Counted from the stretch's first letter, positions 16,816-26,716 are shown. The stretch: DNA of 64,000 bases from CAYVTD01 sp964577665 (GCA_964577665.1 CAZOBD010000003.1:1-64000); one strand, 5' to 3'. Program-made: numbers and translations. Notes: generated by a model from the letters alone, not told the origin.

Positions 16816-17496
16816 TTAATAATCTTCGGAGTGAAAAATTGCATAGCGGACAAGTCCTGCGGTGTTCTTTATGCCGAGTTTTTCCATAATATTGGCGCGG
16901 TGAGACTGCACTGTCCTATCGCTGATACTAAGAAATTCGGCGATTTCCTTGCTGGTCTTCCCGAGAGCCACCTGATTGAGTATTTCCTGTTCGCGTTTAG
17001 ATATAGTAACGGTTTCGTATTCTTCATCGCTGTCGCCGGTGCGGAATTTCCTCTGCAGCAGCCTTAATACGGATTTGCTGAAGACGCGCTGTCCGTGGTT
17101 CACATCGTGTATTGCATTCACTAAGTCTTTTGCACTTATGTCTTTAGAAAGATAGCCGTCAGCACCTGCGGAAAGGGCTTTTTCTATATGGTTAAAATCT
17201 TCAAAAGCAGTAAGCATAACTACCAGAGTTTCCGGAAACCCCAATTTAATTTTTCTCGTTGCATCGATGCCGTCCATTCTCGGCATCATTATATCGAGAA
17301 GAGCGACGTGGGGCTTGTGGTATTCTACCAGTTTAAAAGCATCTTCTCCGTTGCCGGCTTCATCCAGCACTTTTATGGTTTTATCAATTGCCAGAAGGCG
17401 TCTCAAGCCTGCACGTACTACTTCGTGGTCGTCGGCAAGTATTATTTCAATAAACTGCTTGGTTTCGCTGCCGTTATCCTGCATATTCCGGTTCAA
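16816..17496 (-). CDS. NarL/FixJ-type response regulator
   Basis: 226 residues. An N-terminal receiver domain has acidic residues D22/D23, the phosphoacceptor D68 in ALLDIMMPRMDG and a conserved K in LSKDIS. A C-terminal LuxR-type helix-turn-helix lies at about 158-218 (SKREQEILNQVALGKTSKEI, then SDRTVQSHRANIMEKL). It should bind DNA when phosphorylated. The start could also be the Met at residue 5. It is divergent from a PAS histidine kinase at 17801 across a 304-bp AT-rich spacer, suggesting a two-component pair. However, the kinase is of HisKA type, whereas NarL regulators usually pair with HisKA_3 kinases. The CGTA-N4-TACG element at 16353-16376 lies 440 bp away and is a possible target. 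Confidence 0.9.
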   Translation of the reverse strand: MNRNMQDNGSETKQFIEIILADDHEVVRAGLRRLLAIDKTIKVLDEAGNGEDAFKLVEYHKPHVALLDIMMPRMDGIDATRKIKLGFPETLVVMLTAFEDFNHIEKALSAGADGYLSKDISAKDLVNAIHDVNHGQRVFSKSVLRLLQRKFRTGDSDEEYETVTISKREQEILNQVALGKTSKEIAEFLSISDRTVQSHRANIMEKLGIKNTAGLVRYAIFHSEDY

Positions 17497-17702
17497 TTTC
17501 TTTATTAATACAGTATTCCTTTAAAGTAATATGACTGATAAATATTAAAATAATTTTAATTTAACTTTTCAGTAACTATAATCATTCTATCTAAAGAAAT
17601 AGTATCTACTAATAAATTCAATATATAAAATATACTCATTCAAAAAAAATTATGATAATATTATTGAATATTTTATTATTATCTTTATCTTGTAAGGTAT
17701 TA

Positions 17703-17735
17703 TTGTAAAATATTTAATGAAATTAACTATATTTG
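17703..17735 (+). promoter_or_regulatory. Possible promoter of the PAS histidine kinase
   Basis: TTG at 17703-17705 and TATATTTG at 17728-17735, 22 nt apart, fit the Bacteroidota TTG...TAnnTTTG pattern. They lie about 65 nt before the start at 17801. The sequence is very AT-rich, so chance matches are likely. Nothing else was recognised in the 17497-17800 spacer. Confidence 0.3.
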
Positions 17736-17800
17736 TCTTCAAACAAAATATTATATCAGATAAAATTTCGATTTCTAAGAATAACGATGCTGCTTAAATA

Positions 17801-19678
17801 ATGCAATTAAATACTAATATAAAAAACAATGATTATCTTTTTAAAAGCATCATTGACAGCTTGAAAAAACCTTTTTTACTATGCAGTTATTTATATGATG
17901 AAAAAAATCAAATAAGGGACTATAAAATATTATACGCAAATAAAGCTTTTTCGGAAATTTCCGGACTTAGTTCCGATAAGCTTGCAGGTAAAATCATAAC
18001 CGATGTATTCAATTTGAAATCCCCCCCTTGGCTGGAACAAACTCTGCAAAGCTCAGATACAGGAAATACTGTTGAATTCGAGACTTATTTCGAGCCTCTT
18101 GAAAAACATTTTGAAATAAGCATCTTACACCCTGATAGAAACTTAACATCTTTTATTTTCAATGATATAACAAAAAAGGTTAATACTATTGTTTCACTGA
18201 AAGTAATAAACAAAGAATATGAATGTCTTTATGAAAGCGCTCCCGATATGTTTCTTACCGTTTCACTGGTTTCGGGAAAAATAATAAAATGCAACGGAAG
18301 ATTTGCCGAGAAATTCTCTCTTAGTAAAAAAGATATTACGGGAAGATACCTAAAAGATTTCACGTCAGAAAACTCCGCCGACGAACCGGAAAAAATATTT
18401 CAGGACTTAAAAAGAATTAACTTTATAGAGAACATAGAGATAGAACTCAGTGCCGCCGGCAGTGAAAAATTAATTGTATCCGTAAATGCCGTTGCAGAAA
18501 GTTCCGGCTCGGAACCTCATTCATGCAGGATGAGCCTGCGCGATATGACACGTCAGCGTGAAATGGAAACAGCGCTCGATTTTGCAGAAAAAAGACTAAA
18601 GAGTTTTATTGAAAGCGCTGACGACATGATATATTTCCAAAGTCTCGACGGTGAACTCTCGCTGATGAATAGTGCAAATGAAGCTGTTACAGGTTACAGT
18701 CTTCAGGAATTTAAAGAATATCCCAATATCTGGGAAGAAATTCTCCACCCTGAAGATTTGGAAGCTGCCAAAGCTTTTTTCAAAGAGCATAAGGAAGGAT
18801 GCCCATTTTTTGAAACTGAGTACAGACTTTATACCAAAACAGGGGAGCTAAAATATATTTACTCCAAAATGATAGGAGTAAAAGATAAAAACGGCAAATA
18901 TACAGGATATTATTGTATTGACCGCGATATAAGCGCTCTTAAGGAAATCCAAAACGAGATAAATCTGTCACGAAAAAAGGCAGATGAAGCTAATAGACTT
19001 AAGACTATAATACTAAATAATTTAGGGCATGAACTCCGTACTCCGCTCAACGGCATTCTGGGTTTTGCACAAATATTGATGGATGAAATCAAAGATGAAG
19101 AACTACTTGAAATGGCTGGGTATATTAAAGAATCGGGAGTAAGACTTGAAAGAACTTTAAACTCTCTTCTGGCTCTTTCAGAACTGGAAACTACCAGAAA
19201 GAATGTTCATCTGGAGAAAATAAATCTGGGAGATTTTCTACGTTCATACTGCATTACCTTTGAAGACAGCTTCACGCGCAAAGCCCTAAATTTTAAAATA
19301 ATTATCGAAAACGAAGACTTATCTGCAGTAATAGATGAAAACCTTACAATTCAGATACTTTTCAATCTGCTGGATAATGCCCTTAAATACACTCAAAAAG
19401 GCGGTGTTACCATAAAAGCCTATCGGCGGACATTCAACAGCAAACCATGGGCATGCATTAGTGTAATCGACACCGGTTCAGGCATTTCACCGTCCAACAT
19501 TGACAATATTTTCGAGGCATTCCGTCAGGGCAGCGAAGGCATAGCCAGAATGCACGAAGGAGTTGGCATAGGACTGACACTCACAAAAAAAATGGCTGAG
19601 CTCCAGAAAGGTCATATTTTAGTTGAAAGCGAGGTCAACAAAGGCTCCGATTTTACTTTGCTGCTGCCTGAAAATTGA
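17801..19678 (+). CDS. Cytoplasmic PAS-domain sensor histidine kinase
   Basis: 625 residues, no transmembrane segment. Three PAS-like domains (about 10-125, 135-255, 265-385; e.g. DDMIYFQSLDGELSLMNSAN) precede a HisKA dimerisation domain with the phosphorylated His near residue 410 (NLGHELRTPLNGILGF). A HATPase domain follows with N box NLLDNALKYT, G1 DTGSGIS and G2 GVGIGLTLTKK. It should autophosphorylate and pass phosphate to a response regulator. The divergent regulator at 16816-17496 is the nearest partner. The signal sensed is unknown; the PAS architecture suggests an intracellular small-molecule, redox or energy signal. Confidence 0.9.
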   Translation: MQLNTNIKNNDYLFKSIIDSLKKPFLLCSYLYDEKNQIRDYKILYANKAFSEISGLSSDKLAGKIITDVFNLKSPPWLEQTLQSSDTGNTVEFETYFEPLEKHFEISILHPDRNLTSFIFNDITKKVNTIVSLKVINKEYECLYESAPDMFLTVSLVSGKIIKCNGRFAEKFSLSKKDITGRYLKDFTSENSADEPEKIFQDLKRINFIENIEIELSAAGSEKLIVSVNAVAESSGSEPHSCRMSLRDMTRQREMETALDFAEKRLKSFIESADDMIYFQSLDGELSLMNSANEAVTGYSLQEFKEYPNIWEEILHPEDLEAAKAFFKEHKEGCPFFETEYRLYTKTGELKYIYSKMIGVKDKNGKYTGYYCIDRDISALKEIQNEINLSRKKADEANRLKTIILNNLGHELRTPLNGILGFAQILMDEIKDEELLEMAGYIKESGVRLERTLNSLLALSELETTRKNVHLEKINLGDFLRSYCITFEDSFTRKALNFKIIIENEDLSAVIDENLTIQILFNLLDNALKYTQKGGVTIKAYRRTFNSKPWACISVIDTGSGISPSNIDNIFEAFRQGSEGIARMHEGVGIGLTLTKKMAELQKGHILVESEVNKGSDFTLLLPEN

Positions 19679-19794
19679 AAAGCTAAATCTAACCTGCGTT
19701 ATTTAATCAAAAATTTTTGATATATTAGCAATTTAATGTGAACTCAATTTTTTTTCGTAAGTTAGCTTTTTTATTTTAAGAAAAAAGGAAGAAT

Positions 19795-20928
19795 ATGAGC
19801 GTAAAAATTCAAAAGCTGGACAATAATTCGCGTTCTGAAAGAAAAAAATTTATAAAAAGCCAGTGGCAGTTTTACAAGTCCGATCCTTATTGGGTTCCTC
19901 CCGTGATTGCCGATAAAATGAATGATATGGACCCGCAGAAAAATCCATTTTATAAGCATGCAGAACTTCAGCTCTTCACAGCCGAAAAAAACGGTGAGAC
20001 TGCAGGCAGAATTGCCGCAATCGTTAACTATAACCACAACAAAACTCATAATGACAAAGTCGGTTTTTTCGGATGGTTCGAGTGTGAAAACAATCAGGAA
20101 ACCGCCAATGCTCTTTTCGATGCCGCCGCAGAGTGGCTGCGCACAAAAGATATGGATACTATGCGGGGACCTGAAAATCCTTCTATGAATGATGAAATAG
20201 GACTGCTGGTTGACGGTTTTGATTCCCCCCCTGTTATCCTTGATACGTATAATCCTCCCTATTATATTAAGCTTTTAGAAAACAGCGGATTCGTAAAAGC
20301 TAAAGACCTTTACGCCTATTATTTGAAGGAAGGATTTGAATCCGACAAACTCAAGCGCCTGAGAGACCTGATTCATAAAAGATATGATATTAAATTCAGA
20401 GAGGTAAATCTTAAGGATAAAAATCAATTTGAAAAAGATATAGATGATATAAAAGAAGTTTACAATTCTGCATGGGAACCTAACTGGGGATTTGTTAAAT
20501 GGACAGAGGAGGAAATGGATCATCTCGCTGTGGGACTGAAACAGATAGCAGACCCGAAAGTTGCGATAATAATGACTATAAAAGATGAACTTGCGGGTTT
20601 CGGCATAGGCCTGCCCGACATAAATCAATGTCTTATCCACAACAAAAGCGGAAGTCTTTTAGGAGCTTTGTGGCATATTTTAACTAAAAAGAAAAAGATA
20701 GATTTTATGAGAATTATTGCTCTCGGGGTTACTCCAAAATTTCAAAAAACAGGCGTCGATGCCGCTCTGTATTACGAATTAGGGCATAGAGGCATAAAGC
20801 AGGGATACGTCAACGGAGAGGCTTCGTGGGTACTTGAAGACAACGTAATGATGAACAGAGGTCTTACTCAGACAATGAAGGGAGAGGTATATAAAACTTA
20901 CAGATTGTATGAAAAGAAGATAACATAA
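19795..20928 (+). CDS. GNAT-like N-acetyltransferase (YghO-type)
   Basis: 377 residues, preceded by AAGGAAGA at good spacing. The N-terminus (FIKSQWQFYKSDPYWVPP) and segments such as GPENPSMNDEIGLLVDGFD and PPYYIKLLENSGF are characteristic of a conserved family of GNAT-fold proteins of unknown substrate that includes E. coli YghO. The C-terminal half, LALGVTPKFQKTGVDAAL-like (IIALGVTPKFQKTGVDAALY), resembles the acetyl-CoA-binding region. It ends immediately against the convergent receiver gene, with adjacent stop codons at 20926-20931. Substrate unknown. Confidence 0.7.
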   Translation: MSVKIQKLDNNSRSERKKFIKSQWQFYKSDPYWVPPVIADKMNDMDPQKNPFYKHAELQLFTAEKNGETAGRIAAIVNYNHNKTHNDKVGFFGWFECENNQETANALFDAAAEWLRTKDMDTMRGPENPSMNDEIGLLVDGFDSPPVILDTYNPPYYIKLLENSGFVKAKDLYAYYLKEGFESDKLKRLRDLIHKRYDIKFREVNLKDKNQFEKDIDDIKEVYNSAWEPNWGFVKWTEEEMDHLAVGLKQIADPKVAIIMTIKDELAGFGIGLPDINQCLIHNKSGSLLGALWHILTKKKKIDFMRIIALGVTPKFQKTGVDAALYYELGHRGIKQGYVNGEASWVLEDNVMMNRGLTQTMKGEVYKTYRLYEKKIT

Positions 20929-21543
20929 CTACTTCCTGGATTTCAACAGCAGTTTCTTGATAGATTCTATACTTCGTTTTTCATCATCCTGATAATGCTT
21001 TAAAAGTCTGTCCTGATCAACCGGAGTTTTACGTTTAGTTTCTTCAATTTCCTCAACGTCGAAATCCTCCGGGATTTCAGTTTCAGACAGAATGTCATCT
21101 TCGAGAATATCCCTTGAATAGTCGGGTTTTAGCTCGATTTCTTCGCCTTTTGCAATTTTATCTAATTTTTCTTTGCCGAAAATAGAGATAAGCTTTTCGT
21201 AAACTGTTGATCGGGTAAACGGTTTTGAAATAAAACCCGCAGTGCCGTACTTAACTGCTAATCCGAGATTTTCGGTGTCGGAAAGAGCAGAAACCATTAC
21301 AACGGGTATATCCTTAGTGGTTTTAATAGATTTTAAAATTTTAAGCGTAAGGTGTCCGGAAAGCTCCGGCATAAGTATATCTAAAATAATCAAAAGCGGT
21401 CTTTCCTCTACTGCAATGGCAATTCCCTCAAAACCGTCAGATGCCAAAAAAGTATCCTGGAATCCGTAACTTTGCAGAGTTTTGGAAAGAATTCTCTGCA
21501 TCCAAATATCATCATCTATAACTAAAACGCTGCTGCCCGGCAT
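20929..21543 (-). CDS. Receiver-domain protein with acidic C-terminal tail
   Basis: 204 residues. An N-terminal CheY-like receiver has the acidic triad at VIDDD (about 9-12), phosphoacceptor D55 (LIILDILMPELSG) and a K in FISKPFTR. The C-terminal ~80 residues are highly charged (EIPEDFDVEEIEETKRK), without a known output domain, and may bind a partner. It lies just upstream in transcription order of nothing else on this strand, and follows csrA by 31 nt, so it probably belongs to the motB-fliW-csrA run. A role in motility or post-transcriptional signalling is inferred from context. Confidence 0.85.
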   Translation of the reverse strand: MPGSSVLVIDDDIWMQRILSKTLQSYGFQDTFLASDGFEGIAIAVEERPLLIILDILMPELSGHLTLKILKSIKTTKDIPVVMVSALSDTENLGLAVKYGTAGFISKPFTRSTVYEKLISIFGKEKLDKIAKGEEIELKPDYSRDILEDDILSETEIPEDFDVEEIEETKRKTPVDQDRLLKHYQDDEKRSIESIKKLLLKSRK

Positions 21544-21574
21544 TATTTATATCTTTCTTTTTTTTTTCTAAAAT

Positions 21575-21865
21575 TCATTTTTTTGCAGGAAAAAACACCT
21601 CCGGAACTTTTACTTCCTTGTCGTCTTGTCTTTGGAACTTAACGTTGGAGCGTATCATCATCATTTTCAGATTATTGAGTTCAGTCTTAGCTGCCTGCTG
21701 ATTCAGCTCGATTATTCTGTCGTAAACTTCTTTACGGTGAACGGGTATGCTTTTCGGCGCTTCTATTCCGAGACGCACAATACCTCTGTCAAAGCTAAGT
21801 ACCGTTATTTTAACGGAAGTCCCAATGGTTATCACTTCGCCGATTTTACGGGAGAGTACAAGCAT
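21575..21865 (-). CDS. csrA: Translational regulator CsrA with C-terminal extension
   Basis: 96 residues, against about 60-75 usual for the family. The N-terminal 52 residues are classic CsrA (MLVLSRKIGEVITIG, RLGIEAPKSIPVHRKEVY), containing the RNA-contacting first strand and the VHR motif. CsrA binds GGA motifs in mRNA leaders and, with FliW, controls flagellin translation. The remaining ~45 residues (from about LNQQAAKTELNN) are an extension with no recognised domain. It lies 110 bp downstream of fliW, the usual partner arrangement outside Gammaproteobacteria. Confidence 0.95.
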   Translation of the reverse strand: MLVLSRKIGEVITIGTSVKITVLSFDRGIVRLGIEAPKSIPVHRKEVYDRIIELNQQAAKTELNNLKMMMIRSNVKFQRQDDKEVKVPEVFFPAKK

Positions 21866-21975
21866 TCTTCACATCCTGCCAATATTGTTGGTAAATCCTT
21901 TTACGTAATTCTTTGATCAACGAACATTATTCGTAAATAAAAAAATTCTTTATCAAATAAAAAACAAAATTACTA

Positions 21976-22419
21976 CTATACCTGCTCTTTAATGTCAGAG
22001 CCTGTTATTACGTGACTGACAGAATATTTATCGGAAGGAAGTATTTCCTGCCTGCCTTTTTGAGTTTCAACATTCAGCACTACGGGAGCTTTCATATTTG
22101 CAGTCATCTTTCCTTTTTCATTTTCGAGAGTAACCACAACAAGAAGCACTTCTTTTTCCAAATCAATATTTTTCCCTGCCTTATAAGACAAGTCTATATG
22201 CCACGGACTTAGCATCGGAAACCCAATCTCAGGCTGCTCCATGGAAATAAGCCATTTAAAAGGCACTGTTTCTTCTTCGCTAATAAGGACATATTCGCGT
22301 AAGCCGTCGAACCCGAGCATACCGTCTTCAAAATGAAAAATATGCTCAGGGCTTATTTCAAGCTCTCCGAAATGAAGCGTTTTAATTACCCTTATTTCTT
22401 TGTCAGTCTTTTCAATCAT
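21976..22419 (-). CDS. fliW: Flagellar assembly factor FliW
   Basis: 147 residues, the family length. Diagnostic segments are FGELEISPEHIFHFEDGMLGF, in parts EDGMLGFDGLREYVLI, and PFKWLISMEQPEIGFPM. FliW binds flagellin and antagonises CsrA, so that flagellin is translated as it is exported. It lies between motB and csrA on the same strand, consistent with a motility operon and with a flagellated organism. Structural flagellar genes are not in the window. Confidence 0.95.
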   Translation of the reverse strand: MIEKTDKEIRVIKTLHFGELEISPEHIFHFEDGMLGFDGLREYVLISEEETVPFKWLISMEQPEIGFPMLSPWHIDLSYKAGKNIDLEKEVLLVVVTLENEKGKMTANMKAPVVLNVETQKGRQEILPSDKYSVSHVITGSDIKEQV

Positions 22420-22452
22420 AATTCTTATTTATTTGATTTAAAATATTTCATC

Positions 22453-23232
22453 TTATCTGTCTGTTGCGATAGTATCCGCAATTTCTTTTTGGTAGTATCC
22501 CTCTGCAGACAATGCGTCAACAGGAAGCTCCGTTATAGTAATCTCCACTCTTCGGTTTTCTGACCGCCCCTCATCGGTGGCATTATCGGCAATCGGTCTT
22601 TGCGAACCGAAGCCTCTTATTACCAAATTTTCTTCAGCCACTCCCCTGCGCATCAGATAATAAGCAACACTGAGAGCCCTTGCAGCAGAAAGATGCCAGT
22701 TAGATTCATACCTGAAGGAACGAATAGGTTCCGAATCGGTATGACCGTCAACAGATATCTGCATTGGCAGCCCGGTAAGAAGTACAGTCAACGAATCGAG
22801 CGCCGCAGTTGCTTCGGGTTGAAGTTCCGCCTGCCCGGATTGAAAAAGCAATTTTTCAGGCAGGGATAGTATTATTCCCGATGCTGTCCTTCGTATAGTC
22901 AGAAAATCATTATCAATGAACTGCTCGAGCAGCCTGCGAGCTTTTATTTCTACTTCCTGAAGAGAGATTTCCGTAGAAGTGGGCAGTATCGGCTCGGGAA
23001 TGCCTCTGCGGGCTTCCATCAGCCCGTCTCCGCCCTCAAGTACCTGCTCTTTCGGTCTGAAATATTCTTCCAGAGCTCTTGAAACTTCTGTGAACTTGTC
23101 TATGTCAACCTGAGAAGATGCATATAGAATTACAAACAAGCCCAGCAGCAAGGTAATCAAATCGGCGTAAGTGATTAGATACCTGTCTGAGTTTCCATAG
23201 TCTTCATCGCTATTTTGCTTTCTCTTCAGCAA
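22453..23232 (-). CDS. motB: Flagellar motor stator protein MotB
   Basis: 259 residues. A short cytoplasmic N-terminus is followed by one membrane helix with the proton/sodium-binding aspartate D24 (RYLITYADLITLLLGLF). A periplasmic linker leads to an OmpA/MotB peptidoglycan-binding domain (VDGHTDSEPI, then AARALSVAYYLMRRGV and the RRVEI end). MotB pairs with MotA to form the ion-conducting stator. No motA is adjacent, which is unusual; it must lie elsewhere. Same strand as fliW (33-nt gap). Confidence 0.9.
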   Translation of the reverse strand: MLKRKQNSDEDYGNSDRYLITYADLITLLLGLFVILYASSQVDIDKFTEVSRALEEYFRPKEQVLEGGDGLMEARRGIPEPILPTSTEISLQEVEIKARRLLEQFIDNDFLTIRRTASGIILSLPEKLLFQSGQAELQPEATAALDSLTVLLTGLPMQISVDGHTDSEPIRSFRYESNWHLSAARALSVAYYLMRRGVAEENLVIRGFGSQRPIADNATDEGRSENRRVEITITELPVDALSAEGYYQKEIADTIATDR

Positions 23233-23290
23233 ATCCTACTTTACCTTATCGGCTAAAAACAAATTTAATTAATAATACGCTTAAAAAAAA

Positions 23291-26200
23291 TTATCTTGTA
23301 ACGGCAAAGGGTTTTACTATAGAAAAAATTCCTCTGCCGCTGCGAATTTTCAAATAATACATGCCAGCAGGAAAACCTGCCGTATTTATTTTGCAGCTCC
23401 GGCTTACTCCATGCCCGTCATCAGCAAAATGCGTACCAAGTAATATACCTAAGCCATTGTATATTTCAACCATTACGTCATCTGAAAATTCTGTTTGATT
23501 AATAGTTACAATTATGTGGTTATCGGCAGGATTAGGATAAATGTTTGTTGAAACATGTTTTTTTTGTTTGTTTTCTTTTACTTCGGTTGGTTCGTCAAAT
23601 GCAGCAATCTTATAAATACTGCCGTACAAGTCAGTTATCCAGAAACTTCCGTCACGGGGATCATACTCGCATCCCCGTGCGCTTATCACTCCGTCCTGCC
23701 AGTTTAGATAAACAGTGTCAAGCGAAGTAAAATTTTCTTTATCCATTTTAATAAGCATAGATTCCTGAATTGTAGTCTCTGCATATCTGGTAGATACCTG
23801 ATAAATGTATTCTCCGTCTGTGCAAAGACAGCGTGGTCCGTAAGTTTCCTGAAAAGGATTTTTTTTCTCATACAAAACATTACCGTTTTCGGGATTTAAT
23901 ACAAAAATCATTCTCTCCCCGTCCCTGTCTCCGCATATCAATTTCCCGCCGGAAACAGCCAGCCCGCAGGGAAACTCTGCGGGAGAGTTATAATTGTACT
24001 GATAATTACCGCCGGTATCGGTTATCTCAATACTGCCGCCGATTTGAAAGTTGTAGGGTTTAGCAAAATACAGTCTTTTACTTTTGGAATCATAGGCAAT
24101 GTCAGTCAAGATAATATCATAAAGTATCATAAACTCACCCAATATTTCATAAGTATCGGCATCAATTTTGTAAACTATGCCTTTATCGTTAGTCACTGCC
24201 CACAGTGCTCCATTGCCGTTATAAGCTATACCGTAAGTATTGAATGGTACTCCTCCGGTTTTTATCAATGAACCGTTTTTCCTCGGCAGAATACTGAAAT
24301 TCGGGGAATTTTTCTTCTGCTGCGGATTTTCATTTGAGCTTATCTCGATTATTCCGAAATCCGTTTCGTCTTCATTTATTTTCCAGTCAAAATAATTCTC
24401 AGAAGCATTTTCAGTTAATATTTTCCAATCATTGCCGTTGTTCGGTGAATATCTTATTTTGACAGGCAGGGAAAAACCCGTAAACGAAATCCGTGTCAGG
24501 CTTCCCTTAACAAAGAAATCTCCACCGGCAGGGCTGAGTATCTGAGGCTCCGGGATTATATCAGCAGAAACGGGGATTTCCCAGATTGACCTTCCGTGTG
24601 TTGCAGCCCTGAGCATATATTCCGGAAAGAAAATCTTGTTTGTGTGGAACTCAAGATCAACTGCAGGACAATTCGGCAGCACCTTGCCGTATTTCATCCA
24701 TTGGAATCCTCCGTCAGGTGTGTAGAAAACGCCAATATCTGTTGCGGCAAAGACGATATCATCATTATCAGGATGCACAGCAAGTGCATTAACCGGTATA
24801 TCAGGCAGATTTGAACCAATGTCAGTAAATGTTTCCCCATTGTCTATAGATTTGAAAACGTGTCCGGAGCCGTAACCTGAAACACTTATATAGACTTTGG
24901 ATGAATTTTGATGAGAAGATTCTATATCGCTTATAAATCTGTTGGGAATACCTGAGCCGCTAAAGTTTTGCCAGTTATTACCGTCTGCAGAGAAATAAAA
25001 CTCTCCTGCTTCGCTACCTGCCCAAATCTTGGTTCCGTCAGCATCGGAAATTTCCAGTGCGCTTATGGGTGCGTAAAGATTTTTTGAAATTTTTTCCCAA
25101 TTACTGCCTTTATTGGTTGATTTATAAACAGCGGTACGGGCGTGATAAAAAACATTATTATCTATCGGCGACTTTAAAAAAGGTGAGTTCCACGAGCCGT
25201 AATCGTTTGCGGGTATTCCGTTTGTAATCGTTGATTTCTTATTTTCCTTTAAGTCATACTTCCAAAGCCCGCCGTTGTAATACTCTCCGTAAATAATATC
25301 TGCATTATCAGGGTCAACTATCACGCGGAATCCGTCTCCTTTCAGTAAAACATCCCAGGTTTCCGATGAGGGATTTCCGCTCGTGCCGTTGTCCTGGGTT
25401 CCACCAAAAGTACGGTAAGCCTGCCTCTCATCAAGAGCTAAAGCGTAAAACTGAGTTATTGCCAATTGGTTGTTTTTAGGCAGCCATGTCTGACCAGCAT
25501 CTGTACTTCTGTAAACTCCTCCGTCATTACCGATAAATATCTCATCGGGATTTTGTGGGTTATATACCCCGCAGTGCTGGTCCATGTGTACATTGCCACC
25601 GCTGTATGCTTTGGATTTATTGCTCCAGTTTTTACCTCCGTCGGTGGTAAGATAAATATCTATTCCGCCTGCTACGGCATGACTTGGATTTGAAGGGTGA
25701 ACCATAATAAAATTATTGTAAAAACCTTGGTAATAGAAAAAACTTTCCCCGCCGTCGAAAACTGCCGTCCAGTTTTTCCCTTTGTCAGATGATTTGTATA
25801 TCCTCCCTTTTTCATTTATTTCCATAAGAGCATATAATATATCAGGATTAGATACGCACATCTGTACCGAGACCCTGCCTATGCCGCTGTGAATGCCCTT
25901 ATTTCGCTTTTCCCATGTATTTCCCCCGTCGCTTGAGTAATAAATGCCTCTTCCCGAGACTCCTATGTAAAATTCATCTTCATCGGCAGGATTTAGGGAA
26001 ATATCCGTTACTGGAAGTTCAAAATTTCTCTGCCAAGTCATGCCTGCATTCGTGGAAATATATAAACCGCTTTCCATCTCTGACGCACCTGCAATTATTA
26101 ATGAAGCATTTTTTGGATGAACATATACTTTCGAAAAAGCCCCAATTTTTCCTAATCCTATGTATTTCCAGTCGGTACCTGCGTTAGTAGTTTTAAACAT

Positions 26201-26716
26201 ACCGGCACCCATATAAACCACACCCGCTCCGAGAGCAGATTCACCCGTACCCGCATAGAGAATATCAGGATTGACAGGATCAACGGCAATGCTTCCAAAA
26301 GCTAATGAAGGCATTTCATCAAAAAGCGGAACCCATGACGAACCTTTATCGGTAGTTTTCCAAATTCCTCCGCTTGCGGCAGCTATATATAAAATATTTT
26401 CATTTTCGGGGTGAAATACAATTGATTTCACTCTTCCGGCTATACTCCGGGGACCGATACACTGCCACTCGGGCATATCTGCTAATATTTTATCCCTGTG
26501 TTTTTCGGGAAGCATTTCATTGTCAACTTTTTTTAAAGCGTTTACTCTGATTTGCCTTGGTATGTCAGTTCCGGGATATGCTCTTTGTTTCAAAAAAGCT
26601 TCTTTTCTGAGCAGCGGTTTGGGGTTCTTTGATTGAGATAATACCTCTGCACCAAAAAGAGTCAGAAAAAAAACCGCTGTTATCAGCAATATTTGTGATA
26701 TTTTTGTTTTTTTCAT
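23291..26716 (-). CDS. T9SS-exported protein with VPS10/BNR-type beta-propeller repeats
   Basis: About 1,141 residues from the Met at 26716 (MKKTKISQILL); an upstream Met at 26743 would add nine. The signal peptide ends near EVLSQS. From about residue 70 to 740 there are repeated sortilin/BNR signatures such as SIAGRVKSIVFHPENENILY and GGIWKTTDKGSSWVPLFD, as found in exported photosynthesis-assembly-factor-like or glycosidase-like propellers. A second propeller-like region lies at about 840-1040. The last ~85 residues (VSTNIYPNPADNHIIVTI through GMYYLKI) are a type A type IX sorting domain, so the protein should cross the outer membrane and be surface-attached or released. Catalytic activity is unproven. 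Confidence 0.85.
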   Translation of the reverse strand: MKKTKISQILLITAVFFLTLFGAEVLSQSKNPKPLLRKEAFLKQRAYPGTDIPRQIRVNALKKVDNEMLPEKHRDKILADMPEWQCIGPRSIAGRVKSIVFHPENENILYIAAASGGIWKTTDKGSSWVPLFDEMPSLAFGSIAVDPVNPDILYAGTGESALGAGVVYMGAGMFKTTNAGTDWKYIGLGKIGAFSKVYVHPKNASLIIAGASEMESGLYISTNAGMTWQRNFELPVTDISLNPADEDEFYIGVSGRGIYYSSDGGNTWEKRNKGIHSGIGRVSVQMCVSNPDILYALMEINEKGRIYKSSDKGKNWTAVFDGGESFFYYQGFYNNFIMVHPSNPSHAVAGGIDIYLTTDGGKNWSNKSKAYSGGNVHMDQHCGVYNPQNPDEIFIGNDGGVYRSTDAGQTWLPKNNQLAITQFYALALDERQAYRTFGGTQDNGTSGNPSSETWDVLLKGDGFRVIVDPDNADIIYGEYYNGGLWKYDLKENKKSTITNGIPANDYGSWNSPFLKSPIDNNVFYHARTAVYKSTNKGSNWEKISKNLYAPISALEISDADGTKIWAGSEAGEFYFSADGNNWQNFSGSGIPNRFISDIESSHQNSSKVYISVSGYGSGHVFKSIDNGETFTDIGSNLPDIPVNALAVHPDNDDIVFAATDIGVFYTPDGGFQWMKYGKVLPNCPAVDLEFHTNKIFFPEYMLRAATHGRSIWEIPVSADIIPEPQILSPAGGDFFVKGSLTRISFTGFSLPVKIRYSPNNGNDWKILTENASENYFDWKINEDETDFGIIEISSNENPQQKKNSPNFSILPRKNGSLIKTGGVPFNTYGIAYNGNGALWAVTNDKGIVYKIDADTYEILGEFMILYDIILTDIAYDSKSKRLYFAKPYNFQIGGSIEITDTGGNYQYNYNSPAEFPCGLAVSGGKLICGDRDGERMIFVLNPENGNVLYEKKNPFQETYGPRCLCTDGEYIYQVSTRYAETTIQESMLIKMDKENFTSLDTVYLNWQDGVISARGCEYDPRDGSFWITDLYGSIYKIAAFDEPTEVKENKQKKHVSTNIYPNPADNHIIVTINQTEFSDDVMVEIYNGLGILLGTHFADDGHGVSRSCKINTAGFPAGMYYLKIRSGRGIFSIVKPFAVTR

